In this document: piece by piece, positions 54,043 through 62,737 of the stretch | Numbering within the stretch: the stretch's first letter is position 1 | How the letters are laid out: each line of letters begins with the position of its first letter | Origin: Qipengyuania citrea | GTDB lineage: Bacteria; Pseudomonadota; Alphaproteobacteria; Sphingomonadales; Sphingomonadaceae | Assembly: GCF_009828015.1 (NCBI RefSeq) | Contig: NZ_WTYG01000001.1 | Location: 1,054,001-1,118,000, forward strand | DNA: 64,000 bases | Direction of reading: 5' to 3' | Program-made: the position numbers and the translations under genes | Notes under the pieces: generated by a model | The model's input: the letters and a program-made list of their open reading frames with translations, nothing else | What the model was told of the DNA's origin: nothing | Database searches by the model: none

Positions 54043-55026
54043 TCAGGCGCTGAGGATGCAGTTGCGGCCCGCGGCCTTGGCGCGATAGAGCGCCTTGTCC
54101 GCCTGTCGCAACGCCGCGGCGTTGGCATCGCCCGCGCCGAGTGCCAGCGCGACCCCGCCCGAGAAGGAGATCAGCCCCATCGGTTCGTCGGTCTCGCGCA
54201 GTTTGAATTCGGTATCGGCCAGCGTGGCCCGCGCCTGATTGAGGCGTTTCACCACCGCCGCCAGGTCGCTCGAGGGCATCACCACGATGAATTCCTCGCC
54301 GCCCCAGCGGCCCACGAATTGCGGCGCGCAGGCATCTTCGAGCGTCGAGGCGACCAGCTTGATCACGCGGTCGCCGACGCCGTGGCCGTAGCGGTCGTTG
54401 ACCGACTTGAAATTGTCGATGTCGACCAGCGCGATGACCCGCGCATCGCCTTTTTCCGCCAGTTCGGCCAGATGCGCGTCGATCGCGCGGCGGTTGGCAA
54501 GGCCGGTCAGCTCGTCGCGCTGCGCATCGTTGCGCGCCGCCTCCAGCTCTTCGCGCAGCGCCCTGACCTCGTCCATCGCCGCGGTCAGCTGCGATTGCGC
54601 GTGGAGCGAATGTTCGATCATCCGCGCGACGATCGAGGACGTGTCGCCCGTACCCGCGGGATCGGCCTGCGCTTCCTCGCTCAGTTCGCGGGCGAAGGTG
54701 CCGGTCGCATCCGCCGCCGAGGAAGCCAGTTCACTGAGCTTGAGCGACTGGTGCCGCAGATGCGCGCTCAGTTCGCCGTTCTTGCTGTCATAGGCCCCGA
54801 AAAACGTCGTCGTGCTGTGCGCTTCGAGGATGTCGTCGGCTTCATCCTGCTTGATGCGGTAGCCATCGGAGATGATCTGCGCGACCGCGCGGCCGATCGG
54901 CGATCCGGGATCGTTCAGCGCAATATAGGCGAGCGTGTAGTTCTGCGGCGTCGCGGCGAGGCGGTGGCTGGCCAGGAAGGCCAGCGTCTTCGCCCCGTCA
55001 TCCAGCTTGGTGGTGGACATCGCCAT
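54043..55026 (-). CDS. GGDEF-domain diguanylate cyclase
   Basis: A 327-aa protein with an N-terminal uncharacterised sensor-like region (about 1-150, no transmembrane helix) and a C-terminal GGDEF domain. The signature is GGEEF (in FVGRWGGEEFIVV), preceded by DELTGLANRRAID and VDIDNFKSVNDRYGHGVGDRVI. No RxxD inhibitory site precedes the signature at the usual spacing, so product inhibition may be absent. It makes c-di-GMP from GTP and lies 13 bases from gmk on the same strand, upstream of nothing else in its direction. Confidence 0.93.
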   Translation of the reverse strand: MAMSTTKLDDGAKTLAFLASHRLAATPQNYTLAYIALNDPGSPIGRAVAQIISDGYRIKQDEADDILEAHSTTTFFGAYDSKNGELSAHLRHQSLKLSELASSAADATGTFARELSEEAQADPAGTGDTSSIVARMIEHSLHAQSQLTAAMDEVRALREELEAARNDAQRDELTGLANRRAIDAHLAELAEKGDARVIALVDIDNFKSVNDRYGHGVGDRVIKLVASTLEDACAPQFVGRWGGEEFIVVMPSSDLAAVVKRLNQARATLADTEFKLRETDEPMGLISFSGGVALALGAGDANAAALRQADKALYRAKAAGRNCILSA

Positions 55027-55039
55027 CAGTCCCGCTGCC

Positions 55040-55687
55040 TCAGGCCATGAGTTCGCGCACGAAGGGGATCAGCCCCGTCTGCCGCTGGCGCTTGGTCCGC
55101 TCCGCATCGAGGATTTCGCGCACCTTGGCGAAGCAGCTGTCGACGTCTTCATTAATGACGACATAGTCATAGGCGTCCCAGTGGCTGATTTCGGCGCGCG
55201 CACGCTCCATCCGTGCAGCGATTACCTCGTCGCTGTCGGTGCCGCGCCCGCGCAGGCGCCGTTCGAGCTCGGCGATGGTGGGGGGCAGGATGAACACGCG
55301 CACCACGTCCTGCTGGTCCTTCTGGAACAGCTGCTGCGTGCCCTGCCAGTCGATATCGAACAGGAAGTCCTGTCCTTCCTTCAGCGCGTTGCGGATGCGC
55401 CCCTTGGGGGTGCCGTAACGGTGGCCGAAGACCGGGGCCCATTCGTAGAAATCGTCTTCCTCGACCATCCGGTCGAATTCGGCATCGCTGACGAAATAAT
55501 AGTGCACGCCGTCGATTTCACCCGCGCGGGGCGGCCGCGTGGTGACGCTGACCGAGAGCTTTATCTCGTCATCGGCGTCGAGCAGCATGCGCGATATGGT
55601 CGTCTTGCCCGCCCCGCTGGGCGAGGACAGGATGAACATCAGCCCGCGGCGGGCGAGCCTGTTTGTGGGTGTCTGGGATTCGGCCAT
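55040..55687 (-). CDS. gmk: Guanylate kinase Gmk
   Basis: A 215-aa enzyme phosphorylating GMP to GDP. The P-loop is LSSPSGAGKTTI near residue 17, and the GMP-binding VTTRPPRAGEIDGVHYYFVSD follows. The chain ends in a basic helix (ERTKRQRQTGLIPFVRELMA). The gene is on the minus strand directly before the diguanylate cyclase. Cotranscription with a GTP-consuming enzyme is a metabolic match, although coincidence cannot be excluded. Confidence 0.95.
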   Translation of the reverse strand: MAESQTPTNRLARRGLMFILSSPSGAGKTTISRMLLDADDEIKLSVSVTTRPPRAGEIDGVHYYFVSDAEFDRMVEEDDFYEWAPVFGHRYGTPKGRIRNALKEGQDFLFDIDWQGTQQLFQKDQQDVVRVFILPPTIAELERRLRGRGTDSDEVIAARMERARAEISHWDAYDYVVINEDVDSCFAKVREILDAERTKRQRQTGLIPFVRELMA

Positions 55688-55724
55688 GCACGCCTATGAA
55701 ACAGCGGGGTCGGACAAATCAAGG

Positions 55725-56138
55725 TCAGTCGTCGCGATGCGCCTGCTCGATCAGTTCGCGGTCGCCTTCGCGGCGCTGCGCACTGCGGCTACGCCGACGA
55801 TCGTACAGCGTCTTGGCCAGTGCCCCGCCGCCGACGATAAGCGCGCCGGGCAGGTTGCGGGTCGCCAGCTTGGCCAGGCCGAAGCTGACCAGTGTCTGGC
55901 CCAGCGTCTTGTTCCGAACGATCTCGCGCGCGGTTTCCTTGCCGTAGCGGCCGCGCAGCAGGCCCTTTTCCACCGCCCGCCGGGCGATGTAGGATCCCGC
56001 GCGGATCGCGACATCGGCGACCATCAGATTGGTGGCGGGATTGTGTGTCGGGCCGGGCATGCCTTCGGTCTTGCCCGGCGTCTTGGCGCGCGCCTTGTCG
56101 ACTGCCTTCGCGCCGTAGGTTGAAACATGTTTGACCAT
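55725..56138 (-). CDS. Sphingomonad hypothetical protein with glycine-rich hydrophobic stretch
   Basis: A 137-aa basic protein. It has a positive N-terminus (AVDKARAKTPGKTEG), NLMVADVAIRAGSYIARRAVEKGLLRGRYG, then LPGALIVGGGALAKTLYDRRR, which may be a short amphipathic or membrane-touching helix. I recognise no family. It is separated by 36 bases from sspB upstream and by a similar gap from gmk downstream, so a shared minus-strand transcript sspB-hypothetical-gmk-cyclase is plausible. Confidence 0.72.
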   Translation of the reverse strand: MVKHVSTYGAKAVDKARAKTPGKTEGMPGPTHNPATNLMVADVAIRAGSYIARRAVEKGLLRGRYGKETAREIVRNKTLGQTLVSFGLAKLATRNLPGALIVGGGALAKTLYDRRRSRSAQRREGDRELIEQAHRDD

Positions 56139-56174
56139 TGGTGCCCCCGGTCGGCTGCGGTTCGGTTGGAACCC

Positions 56175-56678
56175 TTACTTCTTGCGGCCGAAATCGACCG
56201 TGACGACATTCGAGCCGTCTTCAGTAGCATCAACGGGTTCGCCATCTGCCAGTTCCATCCCGTCGTTTTCGGGATGTTCGGGTTCCGCCGGTGCCATGTC
56301 GGCGACGGTGGCCTGGAACTGCAGCCCGAAATCGACCGCCGGATCGACGAATTGCGTGATCGCGGCATAGGGGATGTCGAGTTCGGCAGGGACCTGGTTG
56401 AACGACAGCCCGACGGCAAAGCCATCGTCGCGCACGTTCAGGTTCCAGAACTTGTTCTGCAGCACGATCGTCATTTCGTCGGGAAAGCGTTCGCGCAGGC
56501 TTGCCGGAACCGAGACCCCGGGAGCGTGGGTCTTGAAGGTGATGTAGAAATGATGGGCACCGGGCAGTTCGCTGCCGCCCTGTTCGATTTCGCCCAGGAC
56601 CCGGCCCACCACGGCACGCAAGGCTTCCTGCACGATGGAATCGTAAGGGATCAGGCTGTCGGGCGTATCGTCGCTCAT
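56175..56678 (-). CDS. sspB: SspB-like ClpXP adaptor
   Basis: A 167-aa protein of the alphaproteobacterial SspB family. It has PYDSIVQEALRAVVGRVLGEIE, then HHFYITFKTHAPGVSVP and QNKFWNLNVRDDGFAVGLSFNQVPAELDIPYAAITQFVDPAV (substrate-binding core), a flexible acidic linker and a C-terminal TVDFGRKK tail that docks ClpX. It delivers ssrA-tagged proteins to ClpXP. It diverges from hisB across a 114-bp promoter region. Confidence 0.93.
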   Translation of the reverse strand: MSDDTPDSLIPYDSIVQEALRAVVGRVLGEIEQGGSELPGAHHFYITFKTHAPGVSVPASLRERFPDEMTIVLQNKFWNLNVRDDGFAVGLSFNQVPAELDIPYAAITQFVDPAVDFGLQFQATVADMAPAEPEHPENDGMELADGEPVDATEDGSNVVTVDFGRKK

Positions 56679-56792
56679 GGGTCGCTAGGTGGCGCTGCGC
56701 GGCGCAGGGGTCAAGCGGTTTAAGCGGGTCTTTACCCTGCGCGTAGGTGCATTTTCTTGCGCCTTGGCGCGCGCCGCTCTAGCGCGGCTGGC

Positions 56793-57386
56793 ATGCGTAC
56801 AGGCCGGATCGAACGAAACACAGCGGAAACCAGGATTCTCGTCGAGGTGGGCCTCGACGGGAGCGGCAGCTATGATGTCAGCACCGGGATCGGCTTTCTC
56901 GACCACATGGTCGAACAATTCGCCAAGCATTCGCTGATCGACGTGACGATGAAGGTCGATGGCGACCTGCATATCGACCAGCACCACACCACCGAGGACA
57001 GCGCGCTGGCGTTGGGGCAGGCGCTGGCCGCCGCGCTCGGCGACAAGGGCGGGATCGCGCGTTACGGCAGCGCCTATTCGCCGATGGACGAGACGCTGGC
57101 GCGGGTCGCGCTGGACATTTCGGGACGGCCCTATCTGGTGTGGAAGGCCGGGTTCAGCCAGGAAAAGCTGGGCGAATGGGACACCGAGCTGATCGAGCAC
57201 TGGTTCCATTCGGTCGCGCAGACCTGCGGGCTGACGCTGCATGTCGAGCTGCTCCACGGCAGCAACAACCACCATATCTGCGAAGCGATCTACAAGGGCT
57301 TTGCCCACGCGATGCGCGCGGCGGTCGAAGTGGATCCGCGCAAGGGCGGGGCGATCCCCAGCACGAAGGGGCAGCTTGGTGGGTGA
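56793..57386 (+). CDS. hisB: Imidazoleglycerol-phosphate dehydratase HisB
   Basis: A 197-aa monofunctional dehydratase (histidine step 6). Metal and active-site elements are [35 protein letters not shown], and [34 protein letters not shown]. The bifunctional phosphatase domain of enteric HisB is absent. The start at 56793 ([13 protein letters not shown]) is the family start; upstream Met residues are not supported. It begins the hisBHAF operon and overlaps the hisH start. Confidence 0.97.
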   Translation: MRTGRIERNTAETRILVEVGLDGSGSYDVSTGIGFLDHMVEQFAKHSLIDVTMKVDGDLHIDQHHTTEDSALALGQALAAALGDKGGIARYGSAYSPMDETLARVALDISGRPYLVWKAGFSQEKLGEWDTELIEHWFHSVAQTCGLTLHVELLHGSNNHHICEAIYKGFAHAMRAAVEVDPRKGGAIPSTKGQLGG

Positions 57387-58005
57387 AGTGGTGGCCCTGG
57401 TCGATTACGGGGCCGGTAATCTGCATTCGGTCGAAAACGCGCTGCGCAAGGTCGGGGCCGATGTCACGGTAACCGCCGATCCCGACGTGTTGCGCGCGGC
57501 CGACCGGATCGTGCTGCCGGGCGTGGGGTCGTTCCGCGCCTGCGCCGAAGGGCTGCGCGCCGAAGCCGGCGTGATCGAGGCGATGCGCGAACGCGTGTTC
57601 GTGGGCGGGGCGCCGTTCCTCGGTATCTGCGTGGGCATGCAATTGCTGGCCACGCGCGGGCTCGAACACGGCGAAACGCCGGGGCTGGGCTGGATCGACG
57701 GCACGGTGCGGCTGATCGAACCGATCGACGACAGCGTGAAGGTCCCCCACATGGGCTGGAACGACGTCGCGCCGCTGCCGCATGCGCACGACCATGAAGT
57801 GCTGGTCGGCGGCGAGGCCTATTTCCTGCACTCCTACCATTTCAAGCTGCGCCATCACGAAGACGTTCTGGCGATGACCGATCACGGCGGTGGACTGGTC
57901 GCGGCGGTCGGCCGGGACAATTTCCTCGGCGTGCAATTCCACCCCGAAAAAAGCCAGGCCTACGGGCTCGACCTGCTGTCGCGTTTCCTCGAATGGAAAC
58001 CGTAA
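57379..58005 (+). CDS. hisH: Imidazole glycerol phosphate synthase glutamine amidotransferase HisH
   Basis: A 208-aa class I glutaminase that feeds ammonia to HisF. The nucleophile Cys lies in GICVGMQLL, and the His-Glu pair in [12 protein letters not shown]. The start is a GTG at 57379, with AAGGGG seven bases upstream; two further GTGs lie at 57388 and 57391. It overlaps the end of hisB by eight bases. The oxyanion strand PHMGWNDV is present. Together with HisF it makes IGP and AICAR, linking histidine to purine synthesis. Confidence 0.96.
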   Translation: MGEVVALVDYGAGNLHSVENALRKVGADVTVTADPDVLRAADRIVLPGVGSFRACAEGLRAEAGVIEAMRERVFVGGAPFLGICVGMQLLATRGLEHGETPGLGWIDGTVRLIEPIDDSVKVPHMGWNDVAPLPHAHDHEVLVGGEAYFLHSYHFKLRHHEDVLAMTDHGGGLVAAVGRDNFLGVQFHPEKSQAYGLDLLSRFLEWKP

Positions 58006-58045
58006 CCGCGCTGGCCCGGCCACGCGATTTAATGGAACCGAAAGT

Positions 58046-58774
58046 ATGATCGTCTTTCCCGCTATCGACCTCAAGGGCGGCGACGTGGTGCGCCTGGCCG
58101 AAGGCGATATGGACCGCGCCACCGTCTATGGCGACGATCCGGCCGCGCAGGCGCGGCTGTTCGCAGACGCCGGTGCCGAGCACCTGCATGTCGTCGATCT
58201 CGACGGCTCCTTCGCCGGGAGCGCGCAGAACCGCGAGGCCGCCGAGGCGATCGTCCGGGCATTTCCCGGGAAGGTCCAGCTGGGCGGCGGGATCCGTACC
58301 CCCGCCGATGTCGCCGGATGGATCGAGACGGGGGTCGCGCGGATCGTGATCGGCACTGCCGCGCTCAAGGACCCGCAATTCGTCAAGGACATGGCGCGCG
58401 AATATGCGGGCGCGATCGTGGTCGCGGTCGATGCGCGCGACGGCATGGTCGCCACCGACGGCTGGGCCGAAGTGTCCGATGTCTCGATCGTCGACATGGC
58501 GCGGCGGTTCGAGGATGCGGGCGTCGCCAGCCTGCTGTTCACCGACATCGGCCGCGACGGCATGCTCAAGGGCGTCAATATCGATGCCACCGTGGGGCTC
58601 GCCCGGCAGGTCGACATCCCGGTCATTGCCAGCGGCGGGGTCAAGGGACTGATCGATATCGACACGCTTGCGCGGTTCGCCGGCGACGGGATCGAAGGCG
58701 TGATTACGGGCCGGGCGCTGTATGACGGGCGGCTCGACCTGGCGGCCGCGCTGCGTGTGGCGAAGCAGGCATGA
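58046..58774 (+). CDS. hisA: ProFAR isomerase HisA
   Basis: A 242-aa TIM barrel that opens the ribose of ProFAR. The first strand [14 protein letters not shown] supplies the general base Asp, and the [14 protein letters not shown] strand the second Asp. Phosphate-binding turns are LGGGIRT and SGGVKGLID. The frame is open upstream into hisH, but the ATG at 58046 is the normal start. Its last codons overlap hisF (GCATGA). Confidence 0.97.
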   Translation: MIVFPAIDLKGGDVVRLAEGDMDRATVYGDDPAAQARLFADAGAEHLHVVDLDGSFAGSAQNREAAEAIVRAFPGKVQLGGGIRTPADVAGWIETGVARIVIGTAALKDPQFVKDMAREYAGAIVVAVDARDGMVATDGWAEVSDVSIVDMARRFEDAGVASLLFTDIGRDGMLKGVNIDATVGLARQVDIPVIASGGVKGLIDIDTLARFAGDGIEGVITGRALYDGRLDLAAALRVAKQA

Positions 58775-59541
58775 CGGTCCGCGTCCGGGTCATCCCCTGC
58801 CTCGACGTGCGCGACGGGCGTGTGGTCAAGGGCGTGAACTTCGTCGACCTGAAGGATGCGGGCGACCCGGTCGAGCAGGCGCAGGCCTATGACGCGGCGG
58901 GCGCGGACGAGCTCTGCTTCCTCGACATTTCGGCCAGCCACGAAGGGCGCGGCACGCTGCTCGACATGGTCCGGCGGACCGCGGAAGTGTGCTTCATGCC
59001 GTTGACCGTCGGCGGCGGGGTGCGCAGCGTCGAGGATGCCCGCGCTCTGCTGCTCGCCGGGGCGGACAAGGTGGCGGTCAATTCGGCGGCGGTGACGCGG
59101 CCCGAACTGGTGCGCGAGATCGCGGAAAAATTCGGCAGCCAGTGCGTCGTAGCCAGCGTCGATGCCCGCGCTTCGACCAGCGGCGAGGTGCGCGGCTGGG
59201 AAATCTACACCCATGGCGGGCGCAAGCCGACCGGGATCGACGCGGTCGAGCATGCGGTGCGCCTCGCCGAACTGGGAGCGGGCGAATTGCTGGTCACCTC
59301 CATGGACGGGGACGGGACCAAGGCCGGCTACGATGTCGATCTGACGCGGGTGATCGCCGATGCGGTCACGGTGCCGGTGATCGCCAGCGGCGGGGTTGGC
59401 ACGCTCGATCACCTCGTCGAAGGCGTGACGCGCGGCCATGCCAGCGCGGTGCTGGCGGCATCGATCTTCCACTTCGGCGAGCACACGGTTGCCGAAGCGC
59501 ATGCCGCACTGCGCGCCGCGGGGCTGCCTGCGCGCGGCTGA
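58771..59541 (+). CDS. hisF: Imidazole glycerol phosphate synthase cyclase HisF
   Basis: A 256-aa TIM barrel, synthase partner of HisH. The conserved start is [19 protein letters not shown] with catalytic Asp, and the second Asp lies in [18 protein letters not shown]. Phosphate loops are [11 protein letters not shown] and [12 protein letters not shown]. The ATG overlaps the hisA stop, which keeps the two subunits' levels coupled. Confidence 0.97.
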   Translation: MTVRVRVIPCLDVRDGRVVKGVNFVDLKDAGDPVEQAQAYDAAGADELCFLDISASHEGRGTLLDMVRRTAEVCFMPLTVGGGVRSVEDARALLLAGADKVAVNSAAVTRPELVREIAEKFGSQCVVASVDARASTSGEVRGWEIYTHGGRKPTGIDAVEHAVRLAELGAGELLVTSMDGDGTKAGYDVDLTRVIADAVTVPVIASGGVGTLDHLVEGVTRGHASAVLAASIFHFGEHTVAEAHAALRAAGLPARG

Positions 59542-59626
59542 CCGCGCACCGCGCCCGCGACTGCGGGCCGCGCGGCGGTGCAACTGCGATTGACGCTGGC
59601 CGCAGGCGCCGTGCATAGCGCAGCGC

Positions 59627-59941
59627 ATGGATACGCTTTCCCGCCTCGAACAGACCATCGCGCAGCGCCGCGCCGCCGACCCTGCCGAAAGCTATGTCGC
59701 CAGCCTCCACGCCAAAGGCCTGCCGCAGATCGCGCGCAAGCTGGGCGAGGAAGGCGTCGAAGCCGCGGTGGCGGTGCTGTCGGGCAGTGCGGAAGAGCTG
59801 ACCGGCGAAGCCGCCGATATCCTGTTCCACCTGCTCGTCGCGCTCGACGCGCGCGGTATCGGGTTCGACCGGGTCCTCGAAGAACTCGACCGCCGCGACG
59901 GCATTTCGGGCATTGCCGAAAAAGCCAGCCGGAGCGCCTGA
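59627..59941 (+). CDS. hisE: Phosphoribosyl-ATP diphosphatase HisE
   Basis: A 104-aa all-helical pyrophosphohydrolase (second histidine step). It has ESYVASLHAKGLPQIARKLGEEGVEAAVAVL with the EE metal-binding pair and EAADILFHLLVALDARGI. It is separated from hisF by 85 bases, so it may have extra control. It overlaps the next ATG by one base. No hisI is in the window, so HisE is a separate polypeptide, as usual in alphaproteobacteria. Confidence 0.95.
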   Translation: MDTLSRLEQTIAQRRAADPAESYVASLHAKGLPQIARKLGEEGVEAAVAVLSGSAEELTGEAADILFHLLVALDARGIGFDRVLEELDRRDGISGIAEKASRSA

Positions 59942-60321
59942 TGCCTATCGATCCCACGCTTGCCTATGACGACGACAATATCTTCGCCAAGATCCTGCGC
60001 GGCGAGATTCCCTCGACCAGGGTCTATGAAGACGAATGGGCCTATGCGTTCGAGGATATCAATCCGCAGGCCGAGGTGCACACACTGGTGATCCCTAAGG
60101 GGCGCTATGTCAGCTGGGACGATTTCAGCGCCAGGGCGGAGGCGAAGGAAATCGCCGGTTTCGTCCGCGCGGTGGGCAAGGTCGCGCGCGACAAGGGGCT
60201 GGTCGAGACCGGGTACCGCATGATGGCCAATATCGGCGCGCATGGCGGGCAGGAGGTCGCGCATCTGCACGTCCATCTGTTCGGCGGCGAACCGCTCGGG
60301 CCGATGATCGCCCGGCGCTGA
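59941..60321 (+). CDS. HIT family nucleotide-binding protein
   Basis: A 126-aa protein of the histidine triad family: NIFAKILRGEIPSTRVYEDEWAYAFEDINPQAEVHTLVIPK and the catalytic HLHVHLFGG (HxHxH). Family members hydrolyse AMP-conjugated nucleotides. The start overlaps the last base of hisE, a placement conserved in many alphaproteobacteria. The product is cytoplasmic and probably a homodimer. Confidence 0.95.
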   Translation: MPIDPTLAYDDDNIFAKILRGEIPSTRVYEDEWAYAFEDINPQAEVHTLVIPKGRYVSWDDFSARAEAKEIAGFVRAVGKVARDKGLVETGYRMMANIGAHGGQEVAHLHVHLFGGEPLGPMIARR

Positions 60322-60455
60322 ACGCACGGGGCCCGATCTTTCGCTGCCGGCCCAACTCTTTCCTTGACCGAATCCCCCCTGCCGGTTAACCGGCCGCTTG
60401 ATTTCGGCGCGTCGGGGCACCATCTCCGGCGCGCATTTATTTCACGAGAGACATT

Positions 60456-60581
60456 ATGAAGATCCGCAACAGCCTCAAGTCGCTCAAGGGCCGCCATCGC
60501 GATTGCCGCGTGATCCGCCGTCGTGGGCGCACCTATGTCATCAACAAGACCAACCGCCGCTTCAAGGCCCGCCAGGGCTAA
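60456..60581 (+). CDS. rpmJ: 50S ribosomal protein L36
   Basis: A 41-aa basic protein ([18 protein letters not shown] start, FKARQG end) with the central [17 protein letters not shown] of the L36 C- type that lacks the CxxC zinc site. This longer zinc-free form is typical of alphaproteobacteria. It sits alone between the HIT gene and the HAD gene with its own 134-bp upstream region. Confidence 0.96.
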   Translation: MKIRNSLKSLKGRHRDCRVIRRRGRTYVINKTNRRFKARQG

Positions 60582-60665
60582 TCGGCGCGTCGTCCCGCAA
60601 GGGGCGGCAGTATTGCAGGCCGGCCCGGCTCCCCAGCGGAGTTCGGGCCGTTCGCATTGGGGGGT

Positions 60666-61277
60666 ATGACCATGCAGGCCGAAGCAGTCGTCTTCGATGT
60701 CGGAAGGGTGCTGTACCAGTGGCACCTGCGGCATCTGTTCGGGAAGCTGGTGACCGATCCCGCGCGGCTCGACATGCTGCTGGGCGAAGTGGTCACCGAG
60801 GAATGGCACTTCGAACATGACCGCGGGCGCACGCTCGGCGAAATGGTGCCCGAACGGATCGCGCTCTATCCTGATTTCGAACCCGAGATCCGCGCTTATG
60901 CGGCGCGTTTCAACGAAACCATTCCGGGGCCCGTCCCGGGAACCCATGCGCTGGTCGAACGGCTCGATGCGCGCGGGGTGCCGCTTTATGCGATCACCAA
61001 TTTCGGCGCCGAGTTCTGGGCCGGCTTCCGCCCGACCGCACCGATCTTCGACCGCTTTCGCGCGATCGTCGTCTCGGGCGAGGAAAAGCTGGCAAAGCCC
61101 GATCCGGCAATCTTCGATCTCGCGGCGCGCCGGTTCGGCCGCGCGCCGGAAGCTATGCTGTTCATCGACGACAACCGCGCCAATGTGGATGCCGCCGCGG
61201 CCCATGGCTGGCAGGTGCACCACTTCACCCGGGCGAATCTGCTCGAAGCGGACCTGGCCGAACGCGGACTGATATAA
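60666..61277 (+). CDS. HAD-superfamily hydrolase
   Basis: A 203-aa HAD enzyme of the YihX/haloacid-dehalogenase-like type. Motif I is VFDVGRVLYQW, where the usual second Asp is replaced by Gly, as in several phosphatase subgroups. Motif II is YAITNFG, motif III the Lys in SGEEKLAKPDPAIFDLAARRFG, and motif IV FIDDNRANVDAAAA. The start is taken at ATG 60666; a TTG at 60657 and ATG at 60672 are alternatives. It ends at a bidirectional terminator. Substrate unknown. Confidence 0.91.
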   Translation: MTMQAEAVVFDVGRVLYQWHLRHLFGKLVTDPARLDMLLGEVVTEEWHFEHDRGRTLGEMVPERIALYPDFEPEIRAYAARFNETIPGPVPGTHALVERLDARGVPLYAITNFGAEFWAGFRPTAPIFDRFRAIVVSGEEKLAKPDPAIFDLAARRFGRAPEAMLFIDDNRANVDAAAAHGWQVHHFTRANLLEADLAERGLI

Positions 61278-61310
61278 AAAAGGCCCCGGCGAACGGATCG
61301 CCAGGGCCTT
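61276..61310. terminator. Bidirectional terminator between HAD and CC_3452-like genes
   Basis: Stem AAGGCCC-C-GGCGA / TCGCC-A-GGGCCTT with one mismatch and loop ACGGA. On the minus strand it is followed by TTTTTT-type tail AAAAAA complement. It would end the minus-strand transcript from 61679 and the HAD transcript. Confidence 0.88.
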
Positions 61311-61349
61311 GAGTCAGCCACCCGATGGAGAGGGGTGGGGGAACTTAAA

Positions 61350-61679
61350 TCAGCGGTTGCACTGCGCGAGCTTGTCGGCGTCGAGTGCCTTTTCATCCGC
61401 GACGAAGGCCGTGATTTCGCCGTGTTCGCGCTGCAGTTCGCGGCACATGCGCAGCGGGCGCGAGCTGCCCTTGCGAGCGACGCAGGTCGTGCCCTGGCAG
61501 GCCCAGGCGACGCCGGCGGCGACGGTGGTGGTGCGTTCTGCCACGGGTTCGGCCAGCTCGACCGAGTAGAAGAAGCCGTTGGTGCGCGCTTCTGCCGGGG
61601 CGCCGGCAAGCGTCAGCGATGCCACTGCGGCGGTGGCCACGAGGCCGAGCGAAGCGAAGCGGGGGAGGAAGGACGTCAT
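61350..61679 (-). CDS. CC_3452 family secreted protein
   Basis: A 109-aa protein with a signal peptide (SLGLVATAAVASLTLAGAPAEA) and the CC_3452 pattern: WACQGTTCVA, then SRPLRMCRELQREHG, ITAFVADEKALDADKLAQCN. Four conserved cysteines suggest two disulfide bonds in the periplasm. The function is unknown. It is divergent from the HxlR gene, and dyad elements fill the shared promoter. Confidence 0.86.
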   Translation of the reverse strand: MTSFLPRFASLGLVATAAVASLTLAGAPAEARTNGFFYSVELAEPVAERTTTVAAGVAWACQGTTCVARKGSSRPLRMCRELQREHGEITAFVADEKALDADKLAQCNR

Positions 61680-61696
61680 GGGGGGATTCCTCGTTA

Positions 61697-61751
61697 GTTG
61701 CTTTTATTGCAACAGTGTTTGAGTTTCTTGCAATTAGGTTTCAATTAGCAA
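61697..61751. promoter_or_regulatory. Dyad elements in the CC_3452 / HxlR divergent promoter
   Basis: Two inverted repeats: GTTGCTTTTATTGCAAC at 61697-61713 (five-base arms GTTGC/GCAAC), and TTGCAATTA / AATTAGCAA at 61728-61751. A related GGTTGCTA lies at 61843 just upstream of the HxlR ATG, inverted relative to TAGCAACC at 61746. HxlR proteins bind such dyads, so they are candidate operators for autoregulation and CC_3452 control. Confidence 0.55.
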
Positions 61752-61865
61752 CCCATTGCCTGCCAGCCCCTCTAGCGTTATGGGTTTCGGACTGCAACCG
61801 GCATTTCCAAAAATTTGGCAAAAGCCGAATTTCGGGTAGATAGGTTGCTAGAAGAGGACTGAATT

Positions 61866-62420
61866 ATGGGTGATATCCGCGAACCGCTGCGTGAACTGAC
61901 CGAATGCGGGCTGCCGCAGGCCCTCGAGGTCATGGGCGAGCGGTGGTCGTTCATGATTCTGCGCGCCAGCTTCAACGGGCTGCACCATTTCGAGGAATTC
62001 CTCACCGAGCTCGGGATCGCGCGCAACATCCTCTCCAACCGGCTGGCCAAGCTGGTCGAAAACGGCATCCTCAAGCGCGACCCCTGCGCCGAAGACAAGC
62101 GCAAGATCGAATACCGGCTGACCGACAAGGGCCTCGATCTGCTGCCCGCCATGGTCGCATTGCGCCAGTGGGGGCAGAAATACGGCGCCGAAGTGGTCGA
62201 GAACCCGGTGCTGGTCGACGAACGCGATCGCCTGCCGATCGGGCCGATCTCGATCCTCAGCCACGATGGACGTATCCTCGGCCCGGCCGATCTCCACCTG
62301 GTCGAACGTGACCGGCTCGGCATCCGGGCCGATGGCAGCAAGGCGGCAGCGGGCACCCCGCTGGCCTATGGCGAAGTCGTCGACATCGACAGCCTGCGCA
62401 AGGCCAAGAGCGCAGCCTGA
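61866..62420 (+). CDS. HxlR-family winged-helix regulator
   Basis: A 184-aa regulator. The HxlR/DUF24 core spans about residues 14-105: GLPQALEVMGERWSFMILRASFNGLHHFEEFLTELGIARNILSNRLAKLVENGILKR. The C-terminal 75 residues are an additional domain (PIGPISILSHDGRIL) of unknown ligand. AAGAGGACTGAATT precedes the ATG. Its stop overlaps the possible CTG start of the next gene. Likely targets are itself and the divergent CC_3452 gene, judged from dyads. Confidence 0.9.
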   Translation: MGDIREPLRELTECGLPQALEVMGERWSFMILRASFNGLHHFEEFLTELGIARNILSNRLAKLVENGILKRDPCAEDKRKIEYRLTDKGLDLLPAMVALRQWGQKYGAEVVENPVLVDERDRLPIGPISILSHDGRILGPADLHLVERDRLGIRADGSKAAAGTPLAYGEVVDIDSLRKAKSAA

Positions 62421-62737
62421 CCGAACCGGTCCAGCGCACGCGCGATAACCGCTACATCATCGTGCGCGGCAGGCTGTGGCGCGCGAGCAATCCGCAGCTG
62501 AAAGAAACCGAACGCCAGATGCTGGTCGACCAGTTGATGGAGGCCCGGCGGGAGGTCGGTCAGGCGCGCCGCACCGGCGACGAGACCGCCGAACGCGCGG
62601 CCCGCGCCAAGGTCCATGCCGCAAAGGTGGCGCTGGGTGAACGCGGCCCGGTGTGGTGGGATGACGGCGCACCCGACTACAACCGCCATCTGGTCAAGAA
62701 CACGCCCTACCGCGATCCGGCGCTTATCGCGGACTAG
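62417..62737 (+). CDS. Small conserved protein with probable non-standard start
   Basis: The conserved-looking body starts at TRDNRYIIVRGRLWRASNP and ends PYRDPALIAD, and it is alpha-helical and charged between. A standard start (GTG 62462) would cut off TRDNRYII, which as I recall opens related sphingomonad proteins. No ATG, GTG or TTG is in frame upstream, but a CTG at 62417 overlaps the HxlR stop (CTGA). I therefore extend the gene to 62417; the 62462 start gives 91 residues. The function is unknown. Confidence 0.7.
   Translation: MTEPVQRTRDNRYIIVRGRLWRASNPQLKETERQMLVDQLMEARREVGQARRTGDETAERAARAKVHAAKVALGERGPVWWDDGAPDYNRHLVKNTPYRDPALIAD

Noticed and set aside
57388..57391. Alternative GTG starts for hisH
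   Set aside because: The GTG at 57379 has better spacing to AAGGGG, although the alternatives cannot be excluded.
60620..60650. Hairpin GGCCCGGCTCC / GGAGTTCGGGCC after rpmJ as a terminator
   Set aside because: It has mismatches and no T-run on either strand.
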